DNA of 64,000 nt. It comes from Streptomyces sp. NBC_01485 (lineage in GTDB: Bacteria; Actinomycetota; Actinomycetes; Streptomycetales; Streptomycetaceae). Shown piece by piece: positions 17,636-26,335 of this stretch. A program made the position numbers and the translations under genes. The notes beneath the pieces are model-generated. The model did no database searches. It was not told the origin of the DNA and saw nothing but the letters and a program-made list of their open reading frames with translations. How positions within the stretch are numbered: the first letter of the stretch is position 1; each line of letters opens with the position of its first letter. The stretch is from contig NZ_CP109435.1 of NCBI RefSeq assembly GCF_036227125.1, positions 4,774,001 to 4,838,000 of the forward strand, given 5' to 3'.

Positions 17636-20230
17636 ATGACCGACGAGAACACTCCCGTCACCCCTGAAGAGGGCGGCGACATCGTGATGCGCATCGAGCC
17701 CGTCGGGCTCGAGACGGAGATGCAGCGCTCGTACCTCGACTACGCGATGTCCGTCATCGTGTCCCGCGCCCTCCCGGACGTCCGGGACGGCCTCAAGCCC
17801 GTCCACCGCCGCGTCCTGTACGCCATGTACGACGGCGGCTACCGGCCCGAGAAGGGCTTCTACAAGTGCGCCCGCGTCGTCGGCGACGTCATGGGCAACT
17901 ACCACCCGCACGGCGACTCCTCGATCTACGACGCGCTGGTCCGCCTCGCGCAGCACTGGTCGATGCGGATGCCGCTGGTGGACTCCAACGGCAACTTCGG
18001 CTCTCCCGGCAACGACCCGGCGGCCGCCATGCGGTACACCGAGTGCAAGATGATGCCGCTGTCGATGGAGATGGTCCGCGACATCGACGAGGAGACCGTC
18101 GACTTCACGGACAACTACGACGGCCGCTCCCAGGAGCCGACCGTCCTGCCGGCCCGTTTTCCGAACCTGCTGATCAACGGCTCGGCCGGCATCGCGGTCG
18201 GCATGGCGACGAACATCCCCTCGCACAACCTGCGCGAGGTCGCGTCCGGCGCCCAGTGGTACCTGGAGAACCCGGAGGCCTCGCACGAGGAGCTGCTCGA
18301 CGCCCTCATCGAGCGCATCAAGGGCCCCGACTTCCCGACCGGCGCGCTCGTGGTGGGCCGCAAGGGCATCGAAGAGGCGTACCGCACGGGCCGTGGCTCG
18401 ATCACCATGCGGGCGGTCGTCGCGGTCGAGGAGATCCAGAACCGCCAGTGCCTGGTGGTCACGGAGCTGCCCTACCAGGTCAACCCCGACAACCTCGCGC
18501 AGAAGATCGCCGACCTGGTGAAGGACGGCAAGGTCGGCGGCATCGCGGACGTCCGTGACGAGACGTCGTCGCGCACCGGCCAGCGCCTGGTCATCGTCCT
18601 GAAGCGGGACGCGGTCGCCAAGGTCGTCCTGAACAACCTGTACAAGCACACGGACCTGCAGTCGAACTTCGGCGCCAACATGCTGGCGTTGGTCGACGGC
18701 GTCCCGCGCACGCTGTCCCTCGACGCGTTCATCCGTCACTGGGTGACGCACCAGATCGAGGTCATCGTCCGCCGTACGAAGTTCCGGCTGCGCAAGGCGG
18801 AGGAGCGGGCGCACATCCTGCGCGGCCTCCTGAAGGCCCTGGACGCCATCGACGAGGTCATCGCGCTGATCCGGCGCAGCGACACCGTGGAGATCGCGCG
18901 CGGGGGCCTGATGAGCCTCCTGGAGATCGACGAGATCCAGGCCAACGCCATCCTCGAGATGCAGTTGCGCCGGCTCGCCGCCCTGGAGCGCCAGAAGATC
19001 ATCCAGGAGCACGACGAACTCCAGGCGAAGATCACCGAGTACAACGCGATCCTCGCGTCCCCGGTCCGCCAGCGCGGCATCGTGAGCGAGGAACTGGCCG
19101 CGATCGTCGAGAAGTACGGCGACGACCGCAAGACGATGCTGGTGCCCTACGACGGTGACATGTCCATCGAGGACCTGATCGCCGAAGAGGACATCGTCGT
19201 CACCATCTCGCGCGGCGGCTACGTCAAGCGCACGAAGACGGACGACTACCGCTCCCAGAAGCGGGGCGGCAAGGGCGTGCGCGGCGCGAAGCTGAAGGAG
19301 GACGACATCGTCGACCACTTCTTCGTCTCCACCACGCACCACTGGCTGCTGTTCTTCACCAACAAGGGCCGCGTCTACCGCGCGAAGGCCTACGAGCTGC
19401 CCGACGCCGGTCGTGACGCGCGTGGACAGCACGTCGCGAACCTGCTGGCCTTCCAGCCGGACGAGTCGATCGCCGAGATCCTCGCGATCCGCGACTACGA
19501 GGCGGCGCCGTACCTGGTCCTGGCCACCAAGGGCGGCTTGGTCAAGAAGACGCCGCTGAAGGATTACGATTCACCGCGTTCCGGCGGCGTCATCGCGATC
19601 AATCTCCGTGAAACAGAGGACGGTTCCGACGACGAACTGATCGGAGCCGAACTCGTCTCGGCGGACGACGATCTGCTTCTGATCAGCAAGAAGGCCCAGT
19701 CGATCAGGTTCACCGCCACGGACGAAACGCTGCGGCCCATGGGCCGTGCCACCTCGGGCGTCAAGGGCATGAGCTTCCGTGAGACGGACCAGCTGCTCTC
19801 GATGAATGTTGTTCGACCCGGTACGTTCGTGTTCACTGCCACAGACGGCGGGTACGCGAAGCGGACCGCCGTCGACGAGTACCGCGTCCAGGGTCGCGGT
19901 GGCCTCGGTATCAAGGCCGCCAAGATCGTCGAGGACCGCGGTTCGCTTGTCGGCGCGCTGGTGGTCGAGGAGACCGACGAGATCCTCGCCATCACGCTGT
20001 CGGGCGGTGTGATTCGTACGCGAGTCAACGAGATCAGGGAAACCGGCCGTGACACCATGGGCGTCCAACTGATCAACCTGGGCAAGCGCGATGCCGTCGT
20101 CGGCATCGCACGTAACGCCGAGGCGGGGCGCGAGGCGGAAGAGGTCGACGGCGAGGACGCCGTGGACGAGACCGCCGAGGGCGCCGCGACCACCGGCACG
20201 GACGAGGGTGAGTCGCCCTCCTCCGAGTAG
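17636..20230 (+). CDS. gyrA: DNA gyrase subunit A
   Basis: DNA cleavage-religation subunit of gyrase. The winged-helix region carries the catalytic Tyr in DNYDGRSQEPT-adjacent AMRYTECKM, the tower and coiled-coil parts follow, and the C-terminal beta-pinwheel carries the GyrA box QKRGGKGVRG. The protein has 864 residues with an acidic tail. The start ATG has AGGAAGG upstream, 42 bases after gyrB. The quinolone-resistance region reads HPHGDSSIYDALVRLAQHW. Ser and Asp at the main resistance positions are present, but the last part has His (residue 107) where the family nearly always has Pro (AQPW/AQPF). See the separate finding. Confidence 0.97.
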   Translation: MTDENTPVTPEEGGDIVMRIEPVGLETEMQRSYLDYAMSVIVSRALPDVRDGLKPVHRRVLYAMYDGGYRPEKGFYKCARVVGDVMGNYHPHGDSSIYDALVRLAQHWSMRMPLVDSNGNFGSPGNDPAAAMRYTECKMMPLSMEMVRDIDEETVDFTDNYDGRSQEPTVLPARFPNLLINGSAGIAVGMATNIPSHNLREVASGAQWYLENPEASHEELLDALIERIKGPDFPTGALVVGRKGIEEAYRTGRGSITMRAVVAVEEIQNRQCLVVTELPYQVNPDNLAQKIADLVKDGKVGGIADVRDETSSRTGQRLVIVLKRDAVAKVVLNNLYKHTDLQSNFGANMLALVDGVPRTLSLDAFIRHWVTHQIEVIVRRTKFRLRKAEERAHILRGLLKALDAIDEVIALIRRSDTVEIARGGLMSLLEIDEIQANAILEMQLRRLAALERQKIIQEHDELQAKITEYNAILASPVRQRGIVSEELAAIVEKYGDDRKTMLVPYDGDMSIEDLIAEEDIVVTISRGGYVKRTKTDDYRSQKRGGKGVRGAKLKEDDIVDHFFVSTTHHWLLFFTNKGRVYRAKAYELPDAGRDARGQHVANLLAFQPDESIAEILAIRDYEAAPYLVLATKGGLVKKTPLKDYDSPRSGGVIAINLRETEDGSDDELIGAELVSADDDLLLISKKAQSIRFTATDETLRPMGRATSGVKGMSFRETDQLLSMNVVRPGTFVFTATDGGYAKRTAVDEYRVQGRGGLGIKAAKIVEDRGSLVGALVVEETDEILAITLSGGVIRTRVNEIRETGRDTMGVQLINLGKRDAVVGIARNAEAGREAEEVDGEDAVDETAEGAATTGTDEGESPSSE

Positions 20231-20248
20231 CACGAGGAGAGAGTCATC

Positions 20249-21085
20249 GTGAGCGGAGCCACGGGCGCCGGTACGTCTGCCGGTACGGAAAAGAACGGCG
20301 GCGGCCGTGGCTCCGCCGCTCCGGCGGGGGACGCGCGTACGACCGACGCGCGCGGCGCCGGGGGCGGTGACGGGCGTCCGGCGGACACCCACACGACCCA
20401 GCTGAAGGCCATCAAGGCGCCCGTGGCGGACCCGCCGTCGCCATCAGCTTCGCCTTCGTCCTCGCCCGAGACGCAAGGACCGAAGGGATCCCAGGGGGGA
20501 ACCGTGACGGACACCCGAGGCGCGCAGGCCAAGCAGCCTGCCGAAGGCTCGCCGCTGCCCGGGGAACGGCAGCCGCAGCAGCCCGCCGGTCCCTACCACC
20601 CGCCGCAGGCCTACCCGCCGCAGGCACCTGCGGCGCCGGCCGCCGCCTCTGCATCCGCATCTGCTGGAGCCGATGCCGTACGGCGTCCGCGGACCGGCGC
20701 CCGCACCACGCCCCGCGTGCGCAAGGCGCGGCTGCGCGTGGCGAAGGCCGACCCGTGGTCGGTGATGAAGGTCAGCTTCCTGCTCTCCATCGCGCTGGGC
20801 ATCTGCACGATCGTCGCGGCCGCCGTGCTGTGGATGGTCATGGACGCGATGGGCGTGTTCTCGACGGTCGGCGGCACGATCTCGGAGGCGACCGGCTCGA
20901 ACGAGTCGAACGGCTTCGACCTCCAGGCGTTCCTGTCGCTCCCCCACGTCCTGATGTTCACGTCGATCATCGCGGTCATCGACGTCGTCCTCGCGACGGC
21001 CCTCGCGACGCTCGGCGCGTTCATCTACAACCTCTCCGCCGGCTTCGTCGGCGGCGTCGAGCTGACGCTCGCCGAAGACGAGTGA
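20249..21085 (+). CDS. DUF3566 transmembrane protein
   Basis: The C-terminal about 115 residues match the actinobacterial DUF3566 family that follows gyrA. There are two membrane segments, VSFLLSIALGICTIVAAAVLW and a second one near LMFTSIIAVIDVVLATALA, joined by an extracytoplasmic loop with GVFSTVGGTI. The first about 155 residues are low-complexity, rich in Ala, Pro, Gly and Gln. The GTG start has GAGGAGA upstream and lies 18 bases after gyrA, so it is probably co-transcribed. The function of the family is not established; in mycobacteria the homologue is also linked to gyrA. Confidence 0.88.
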   Translation: MSGATGAGTSAGTEKNGGGRGSAAPAGDARTTDARGAGGGDGRPADTHTTQLKAIKAPVADPPSPSASPSSSPETQGPKGSQGGTVTDTRGAQAKQPAEGSPLPGERQPQQPAGPYHPPQAYPPQAPAAPAAASASASAGADAVRRPRTGARTTPRVRKARLRVAKADPWSVMKVSFLLSIALGICTIVAAAVLWMVMDAMGVFSTVGGTISEATGSNESNGFDLQAFLSLPHVLMFTSIIAVIDVVLATALATLGAFIYNLSAGFVGGVELTLAEDE

Positions 21086-21140
21086 CCTTTGTCGTCGTAG
21101 CGGCTTCAAACCTCCCCTGAGGGCACCGCGACTATCGATT

Positions 21141-21169
21141 TTGGGACTGCCCACGTCGTGCGCTAATCT
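21141..21169 (+). promoter_or_regulatory. likely tRNA-Ile promoter
   Basis: TTGGGA, 17 bases, TAATCT, about 40 bases before the tRNA. This fits the housekeeping sigma factor. Confidence 0.5.
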
Positions 21170-21210
21170 TCAGGAGTCAGCGCGCGGGACACACTCCCGT
21201 AAAGCGCGGC

Positions 21211-21287
21211 GGGGCTATAGCTCAGTTGGTTAGAGCGCATCCCTGATAAGGATGAGGCCACAGGTTCAAATCCTGTTAGCCCCACCA
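21211..21287 (+). tRNA. tRNA-Ile (anticodon GAT)
   Basis: Complete cloverleaf with a 7-bp acceptor stem (GGGGCTA/TAGCCCC), anticodon loop CTGATAA and TTCAAAT in the T loop. The CCA end is encoded. It reads AUC/AUU codons. Confidence 0.97.
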
Positions 21288-21294
21288 GCACTGA

Positions 21295-21325
21295 GACCCC
21301 CAACCGATCATGGTTGGGGGTCTTT
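21295..21325 (+). terminator. tRNA-Ile terminator
   Basis: GACCCCCAACC pairs with GGTTGGGGGTC (11 bp, 6-base loop) and is followed by a short T-run. Confidence 0.85.
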
Positions 21326-21522
21326 GGCGTCCACGACATCTTCTTCTACGTCCTCTACGTCTTCTTCTACGTCGTCGACATCTGTGGGTGACACCAACGG
21401 GCCGCTCCCGACCTTCGCAGGGTCGTGGCACGGCGAAGGCCCGGTGGGCTCCTGGGGAGCTGCCGGGCCTGGTTCGTGCGGGCTGTACGCAAGTTCGCCG
21501 TCACGTCGGGGGTGGGGAGCGC

Positions 21523-21888
21523 TCAGCGCTGGAGGGGGACGGCCGGTTCGGGCTGTTCGGCAGGGGCGCAGGTGGTCGTGGTGTGCTCGGCCGATTCCGT
21601 GTCCGGGAGGCCGCGGTGGCGGCAACTGGGGGACTTGCCGTGCGCCTCGGCGCGGATGCGCTGCTTCATCGTGGGGGGCAGGGAGCGGGCTTGGGCCCAG
21701 AGCCAGGCGGATGAGGTCGGCGGCCATGCCGTCGTCTGCGCGGTGGTGCCGGTCTCGCTGCTGTGCGTCGGCTCGGTGCGGGCCACCGCCGTCGCGGCGG
21801 TCGTCGTGATGAGTCCGAGCGCCGTGCACAGCGCGAGGAAGGCGGTGACGATGGCGGTCCACAGCTTCATGATCCGGTTGTCGGTCAT
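21523..21888 (-). CDS. small secreted or membrane-anchored Streptomyces protein (DUF6344-like)
   Basis: 121 residues from an ATG at 21888. The N-terminus MTDNRIMKLWTAIVTAFLAL continues as a hydrophobic helix to about residue 34, a signal peptide or anchor. The rest is Thr/Ala-rich and contains the conserved-looking block LPPTMKQRIRAEAHGKSPSC. This pattern is what I recall for the genus-restricted DUF6344 family found near gyrA; the function is unknown. The ribosome-binding site (GAGGGG) lies very close to the ATG. In the next reading frame an acidic repeat (VEEDVEDVEED) runs on to 21308, so the C-terminus may be altered by a frameshift. Confidence 0.55.
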   Translation of the reverse strand: MTDNRIMKLWTAIVTAFLALCTALGLITTTAATAVARTEPTHSSETGTTAQTTAWPPTSSAWLWAQARSLPPTMKQRIRAEAHGKSPSCRHRGLPDTESAEHTTTTCAPAEQPEPAVPLQR

Positions 21889-22236
21889 GGCCCCTCACTT
21901 TCAGGTTGGGCGATTTGCGTACTTTCCTCATGATGTGTATGGAGGTCGCGAAGTGGTGGACCAACGCTCGCGGCGTGGCGTTGTTCTGATGAACACCACT
22001 CGTATGGGTGCAAGAGGGCATGAGAGTGGAGGAGAATGGAGGAAATGGGGTGAGTACGGGCGAAAGTAGCCCTCTGTCGAGGTGTGATCACCCTCCGATC
22101 GGAGCGGTGTGATCTGCCTCTACTGCGCTGCCGAGGACGGGAGTTGAGGGTGGACGCAGGTCACCGATCGGTCTCGGTCGGTGTGTATAGTCGGGCGCCA
22201 GAGGTCCCCTACGTCAAGGAAAGACGAGGTCGCGCG
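21889..22236. other. intergenic region before the DLW-39 gene
   Basis: About 350 bases without a supported gene. A TATAGT hexamer at 22186-22191 could be a -10 for the plus-strand gene. Nothing else stands out. Confidence 0.35.
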
Positions 22237-22365
22237 GTGAAGAAGCTTCTCCTGGTCGCACTGGCCGCCATCGGCGGGCTCCTCGTGTACCGCCAGATCC
22301 AGGCGGATCGCGCCGAGCAGGATCTGTGGACGGAGGCTACTGACTCCGTGCCCACGGGTTCTTGA
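22237..22365 (+). CDS. DLW-39 family small membrane protein
   Basis: A 42-residue protein from a GTG start, VKKLLLVALAAIGGLLVYRQ followed by IQADRAEQDLWTEATDS. It is one membrane helix plus a short charged tail with the Asp-Leu-Trp motif that names the family. The family is widespread in actinobacteria near gyrA; no function is known. A terminator lies 20 bases downstream. The frame is open for 51 codons upstream, but those codons lack the family sequence. Confidence 0.85.
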   Translation: MKKLLLVALAAIGGLLVYRQIQADRAEQDLWTEATDSVPTGS

Positions 22366-22384
22366 GTCGTACCGAAGACTGAGC

Positions 22385-22416
22385 AAACCCCGGCCGCCGC
22401 TAGCGGTCGGGGTTTT
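22385..22416 (+). terminator. terminator after the DLW-39 gene
   Basis: AAACCCCG pairs with CGGGGTTT, extended by inner pairs, and is followed by a T. Confidence 0.85.
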
Positions 22417-22545
22417 GTGTTGCGTGATCCCCGGGCTGCGTTTAGAGGCGCCCTTTTCCGGACGCTCGTAGCGGATACGCGGGTGACACGCGCGCGTGCG
22501 GGGCAGGATGGCCCACGTTCGGTCGAAGGCGAGGGGGCGGGGTCG

Positions 22546-23973
22546 ATGGCCCGGCGGGCGGGGCGTACGAGGTGTGTGGGGTGTGGGGTGGCTGTGTGGC
22601 AGGCCGTCCTGCGGATCACTGCCGTGGGAGCGGTGCTCTGCGCGTCGTCGGCGGCGCTGCCCGGACCGGTCGCCGTCGCCGCGCCGGACGTCCCGTCGTA
22701 CGCCTTCGCCGACGACGTCCGTAGCGCCCCGGCGGCGACGAGCACCTCCGACGCCGTACGTCTGGAACCCGGCGCGACATACCGGAGCTCCCTCCAGGGT
22801 TCGGGGCAGGGGCAGGAGAAGGGTGCTAAGGCTTACTTTCGGCTTGCGCTCGATGGTGTGTCGAACGTGTACGTCTCCGTGACGGCCATCCCGCGCGCGG
22901 GGGCCACTCTCGCCGTCGGTGACGGGATCAGCGTCTCCGTGCAGGACGCCGACGGCGCCCGGTGCTCCAATGACTCGGCGAGCGTGGGCGCGTCCACGAG
23001 CTCGCAGCCGATCACGGCGTGGGGTGCGCGCGAGTTCGCGCCGGGCAAGGGGCTGTGTCAGGACGCTGGGACGTATTACGTCGTCGTCGAGCGGACCAGC
23101 AGCAGTGGCGTCGGTACCGGCGGGGAGGACTGGGAGCTGGAGCTCGCGCCTGTTTCCGAGCCGCCGCTGAAGAAGGCGGCCGCCACGGGCGTGCCCGAGA
23201 CGTGGGACTCCGCGACGCCGGCGCCGCCCGTCGACGAGCCGGTGGCGGTCCGGGGCGGGGCCGGCTTCGCCAAGGCGACCGGCGTGGAGCAGGGTGTGTG
23301 GAGCGACGAGATCGTTCCTGGGCAGACCCTCTTCTACAAGGTGCCCGTCGACTGGGGCCGGCAGGTGTCCGCCACCGTCGATCTGGGCAGCGCGGAGACG
23401 GACTCCGGGTCTGCCGGGTCCTCCGGTGGGTCTCCCGGGTATGTGGTCGACGCCCTGGACATGGCGCTCTACAACCCCGTGCGAGCAGAGGTCAAGGACG
23501 CGAGCGTCGGCTACGGCGGCACCCAGAAGTCGGCCTCGCTGCCACCCGTCCCGCCGGTCCGGTACGTCAACCGGTACGCGCTCACCGATCCGATGAACTC
23601 GCTGCGGTTCGCCGGCTCGTACTACCTCGTGGTGCACCTCGCCGCACAGGTGGCCGAACGTTTCGGCGAGGGACCCTACGGGCTCACCCTGCGCGTCCGG
23701 CTCGGCGGCAGCACGCAGGCCGGTCCGGGGTACGCGCAGCAGTCGGCGCCGCGCGGGTTCTTCGACGTCGGCGCACGGGACCAGGGGGTGTCGGTGGATG
23801 CCGGCGCGTCGAGGGGCGGTGTGTCGGGCGGTGACTCCACGATGACGGCGGTCGCCGTGGGCGGCATCGGCACCGGGAGTGTGCTGGTGGCGGTGCTCGG
23901 CGTGTGGACGCTGACCGCCCGGCGCAGGGCGACCGCTCAGATACGCGCCAACGCCCAGAACCCCACGGCGTAG
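22546..23973 (+). CDS. secreted, C-terminally anchored protein of unknown function
   Basis: 475 residues if started at the ATG 22546, which has GAGGGGG upstream; the open frame extends 43 codons further. An N-terminal Arg-rich stretch is followed by a signal peptide (VLRITAVGAVLCASSAALPG). The extracellular part is Ser/Gly/Val-rich with two similar beta-type segments (about residues 60-200 and 225-400). Each begins with a phrase about production of a folded domain (AYFRLALDGVSNVYVSVTA and LFYKVPVDWGRQVSATVDL), resembling domains of peptidase pre- or C-terminal type. A membrane helix (about residues 425-450) and Arg-rich end follow. The last 37 bases overlap the end of the convergent kinase gene. 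Confidence 0.65.
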   Translation: MARRAGRTRCVGCGVAVWQAVLRITAVGAVLCASSAALPGPVAVAAPDVPSYAFADDVRSAPAATSTSDAVRLEPGATYRSSLQGSGQGQEKGAKAYFRLALDGVSNVYVSVTAIPRAGATLAVGDGISVSVQDADGARCSNDSASVGASTSSQPITAWGAREFAPGKGLCQDAGTYYVVVERTSSSGVGTGGEDWELELAPVSEPPLKKAAATGVPETWDSATPAPPVDEPVAVRGGAGFAKATGVEQGVWSDEIVPGQTLFYKVPVDWGRQVSATVDLGSAETDSGSAGSSGGSPGYVVDALDMALYNPVRAEVKDASVGYGGTQKSASLPPVPPVRYVNRYALTDPMNSLRFAGSYYLVVHLAAQVAERFGEGPYGLTLRVRLGGSTQAGPGYAQQSAPRGFFDVGARDQGVSVDAGASRGGVSGGDSTMTAVAVGGIGTGSVLVAVLGVWTLTARRRATAQIRANAQNPTA

Positions 23974-25307
23974 CAGACCAGCGCGAGGAACAGCAGCGGC
24001 ACCGCGACCTTTGCCGGTGGCCCGGGACGCACCCGGCGAGCGGCACGATGCCCACGCCGACCGCCCTGCCGTGCGCCTGGCTGTGCGACTGACTGTGCTG
24101 CAACCGCCTGCCGTGCGTGTGCCTGCGGGTCCTGGGCGGTGTACGAGGCGGTGGACTCGTACGGGGGCTGCGGGGGTGTGGGGGAGGGGAAAGACGTGGC
24201 CGTCGGTCGGGGAGGCGGCAGGTGGAAGGTTCCGGTGTCCGACATGGAGGAGCCGGCGTCAGAGCCGGAGCCGGAGCCGGAGCTGGAGTTCGCGTTGGCG
24301 TTGGGCGGGATGACGGGCCGTGCGGGAATCCCGGTTGCCCGGGAAGGCAGACCGCCCGTGCCCGGAGGGGCCGGATCGGGGAGTGTTTCCGGACGGGCGG
24401 GCAGGGAGCCGGTACGCCGGCTTGGTATGGGCGGGCCGTCGGGGCCGAACCCCTTGGGCAGCGGGCCGAGTTGGTCGAAGATCTCGATCGACTCGTCGTC
24501 CGGGCCGGGCTCGGGCAGGAGTTCGGCGGCTGCCGCGAGCGCCTTGCGCGCCCCCGTGGCCGTACGGAAGCGCGCCTGCGGGTCCGGCTGCAGCAGGGTC
24601 GCGACGACCTGCCACAGCGGTTCCGGAACGCTCTTCGGAGCGCCCGGCGTCCCGTGTTCCGTGAAGTACTGGACGAGCGCCTTGGCGTCCGGCTTGGCGC
24701 CCTCCAGCAGGAACAGGGCGACCAGGCCGACGGCGAACAGGTCGGCCGGGAAGTCCGGGTCGGCGCCCATCATCTGCTCGGGCGCGAGGTAACCGGGCGT
24801 CCCCACCACGAGGTTGGTCTCGGTCAGGCGCGGCTCGCCCAGCCGCATCGCGATGCCGAAGTCGGAGAGTCTCAGGCGCGGCCGGGCCGTTCCGGTGGGC
24901 TCCAGCAGGATGTTGGCGGGTTTGATGTCGCGGTGCACGACGCCTTCCGCGTGGACCGCGGCGAGCCCGGAGAGCAACTGGTCGAGCAGGGTGCAGACGA
25001 AGGCCGGGGGCAGCGGGCCGTAGTCGCCGACGAGATGGACCAGCGAACCGCCGCCGACCAGGTCCATGGTGAACAGGACCTTGTCGTCGTCCGCGGCCCA
25101 ACTGGCGGGCGCGAGCACATGAGGGTGGTCGATCCGCAGCGCCTGCTCACGTACGAAGCGCAGCAGCGCGTGCGCGTCGCTCTGCTGGAGCACCTTGGCG
25201 GCCACGTAGCGGCGGCGGCGATGGTCCCAGGCGCGCCACACCGCGCCGACCCCTCCGCGGCCGATCGGGTCGGCCAGTTCGTACCGTCCGGCGAAGACCT
25301 CACCCAT
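23937..25307 (-). CDS. eukaryotic-type Ser/Thr protein kinase with C-terminal membrane anchor
   Basis: Hanks-type kinase domain in residues about 8-270. It has glycine loop IGRGGVGAVW, catalytic-lysine segment YVAAKVL, catalytic loop VVHRDIKPANILLE, metal-binding SDFGIAMRL and GTPGYLAPEQ. The domain is complete and should be active. After a Pro/Ser/Gly-rich linker of about 150 residues with a Gly-Ser repeat, a single membrane helix (VAVPLLFLALVCYAVGFWAL) ends the protein, with no extracellular sensor domain. The start ATG is preceded by GGAGG-like sequence. It lies 122 bases after an XRE-type regulator read in the same direction. Its 3' end overlaps the convergent gene tail to tail. Confidence 0.9.
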   Translation of the reverse strand: MGEVFAGRYELADPIGRGGVGAVWRAWDHRRRRYVAAKVLQQSDAHALLRFVREQALRIDHPHVLAPASWAADDDKVLFTMDLVGGGSLVHLVGDYGPLPPAFVCTLLDQLLSGLAAVHAEGVVHRDIKPANILLEPTGTARPRLRLSDFGIAMRLGEPRLTETNLVVGTPGYLAPEQMMGADPDFPADLFAVGLVALFLLEGAKPDAKALVQYFTEHGTPGAPKSVPEPLWQVVATLLQPDPQARFRTATGARKALAAAAELLPEPGPDDESIEIFDQLGPLPKGFGPDGPPIPSRRTGSLPARPETLPDPAPPGTGGLPSRATGIPARPVIPPNANANSSSGSGSGSDAGSSMSDTGTFHLPPPRPTATSFPSPTPPQPPYESTASYTAQDPQAHARQAVAAQSVAQPGARQGGRRGHRAARRVRPGPPAKVAVPLLFLALVCYAVGFWALARI

Positions 25308-25429
25308 GGCAGTGCGTCGCTCCTCCCCCCTGGGCCCCTGGTCCTGCTGGTCTCCCTGCCCCCCTGGGTCCCCCCTGAACCTGCCGACTGCCCGGTTGCC
25401 GAACCCCCTTCGGCGACCGGGCCGACGGC

Positions 25430-25978
25430 TCAGCCCTGGTGGGACTGGTAGTGCGTGACCGCGTCGGAGGTACGGCCGGCGCCGTACACCCGGAGGAACT
25501 CTGCCAGTTCCGGGTGGGTCGGGGCGAGGGTGTCCGCGGCGTCGATGATGTCGCCGGCGGCGGCCACCGAGCGCAGCAGGGACTGGATCTCGCGGACGAC
25601 CCGCTTGACCGTGGGCGCCCCCGAACTGCTCGTCGTCTGCGTGGTGTTGCTGAGCACCGAGCCCCCCTGCGACCGTTTGATCTCGTCCATGCGCTCGGTC
25701 GCCTCGGCGGCGCTGACGCTGCCGTCCGCGACCTGCGCCGCCAACTCCTGGAGCAACTGCACCCGCTGCACCACAGCCGGGTTGCCGATCTTCGCCCGCT
25801 GACCGCTCATCAGCTGCGACAGCATCGGCGCCGACAGTCCCAACACCCCCGCGAGACGAGCCTGGTTGAGACCAAGATCGTCGATGAGCTTACGGAAGAG
25901 CGCCCCCAGCGGCTCCCCGTACCAGTTCCGCTGCAGTTCCCGCGCTCTCGCGGTCGCTTCCTGCTGTGCGGCGTCCAT
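25430..25978 (-). CDS. XRE-type DNA-binding protein
   Basis: 182 residues. After MDAAQQEATARARELQRNWY, a lambda-repressor-like helix-turn-helix lies at about residues 33-65 (LNQARLAGVLGLSAPMLSQL). A helical part follows, and a C-terminal region conserved in length (VKRVVREIQSLLRSVAAAGD). I chose the ATG at 25978, with GGGGAGA seven bases upstream, over an open frame 17 codons longer. Co-orientation with the kinase suggests a shared function. The DNA target is unknown. Confidence 0.8.
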   Translation of the reverse strand: MDAAQQEATARARELQRNWYGEPLGALFRKLIDDLGLNQARLAGVLGLSAPMLSQLMSGQRAKIGNPAVVQRVQLLQELAAQVADGSVSAAEATERMDEIKRSQGGSVLSNTTQTTSSSGAPTVKRVVREIQSLLRSVAAAGDIIDAADTLAPTHPELAEFLRVYGAGRTSDAVTHYQSHQG

Positions 25979-26158
25979 TGCGTCTCCCCATCGCTTCCCC
26001 AGAAACCGCGGTTCGCGGTAGCGAACCACGTCCGAGCATCTTACGGAGAGTGGTCATCCGCGGGGACCCCAATCTTTTTGCGAGATACCCCCGGTGACCC
26101 GGTACTCTGGTCTGCGACGCCCGCCGGTGCGAGGTTTCTCCGGCCGGACGTCTCTTGC

Positions 26159-26231
26159 GGGGCCTTAGCTCAGTTGGTAGAGCGCTGTCTTTGCATGGCA
26201 GATGTCAGGGGTTCGACTCCCCTAGGCTCCA
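26159..26231 (+). tRNA. tRNA-Ala (anticodon TGC)
   Basis: 73-base cloverleaf with acceptor stem GGGGCCT/AGGCTCC, anticodon loop TTTGCAT and T loop TTCGACT. The CCA end is not encoded. Confidence 0.96.
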
Positions 26232-26237
26232 CGCACA

Positions 26238-26280
26238 AGACCCCTCCCACCTGCGGAAACGCAGAGGGGAGGGGTCTTTT
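26238..26280 (+). terminator. tRNA-Ala terminator
   Basis: AGACCCCTCCC pairs with GGGAGGGGTCT, with a second small inner stem, followed by TTTT. Confidence 0.85.
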
Positions 26281-26335
26281 CGTGTGTGGTGTGTCTTGTC
26301 GTCGGGCCGTTCGGTCGCGCTTCAGCTGCCGTCGT

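Noticed and set aside
23937..23973. Tail-to-tail overlap of the kinase and secreted-protein genes as an antisense regulatory device
   Set aside because: Only 37 bases and both ends are in variable regions; ordinary for a compact convergent pair.
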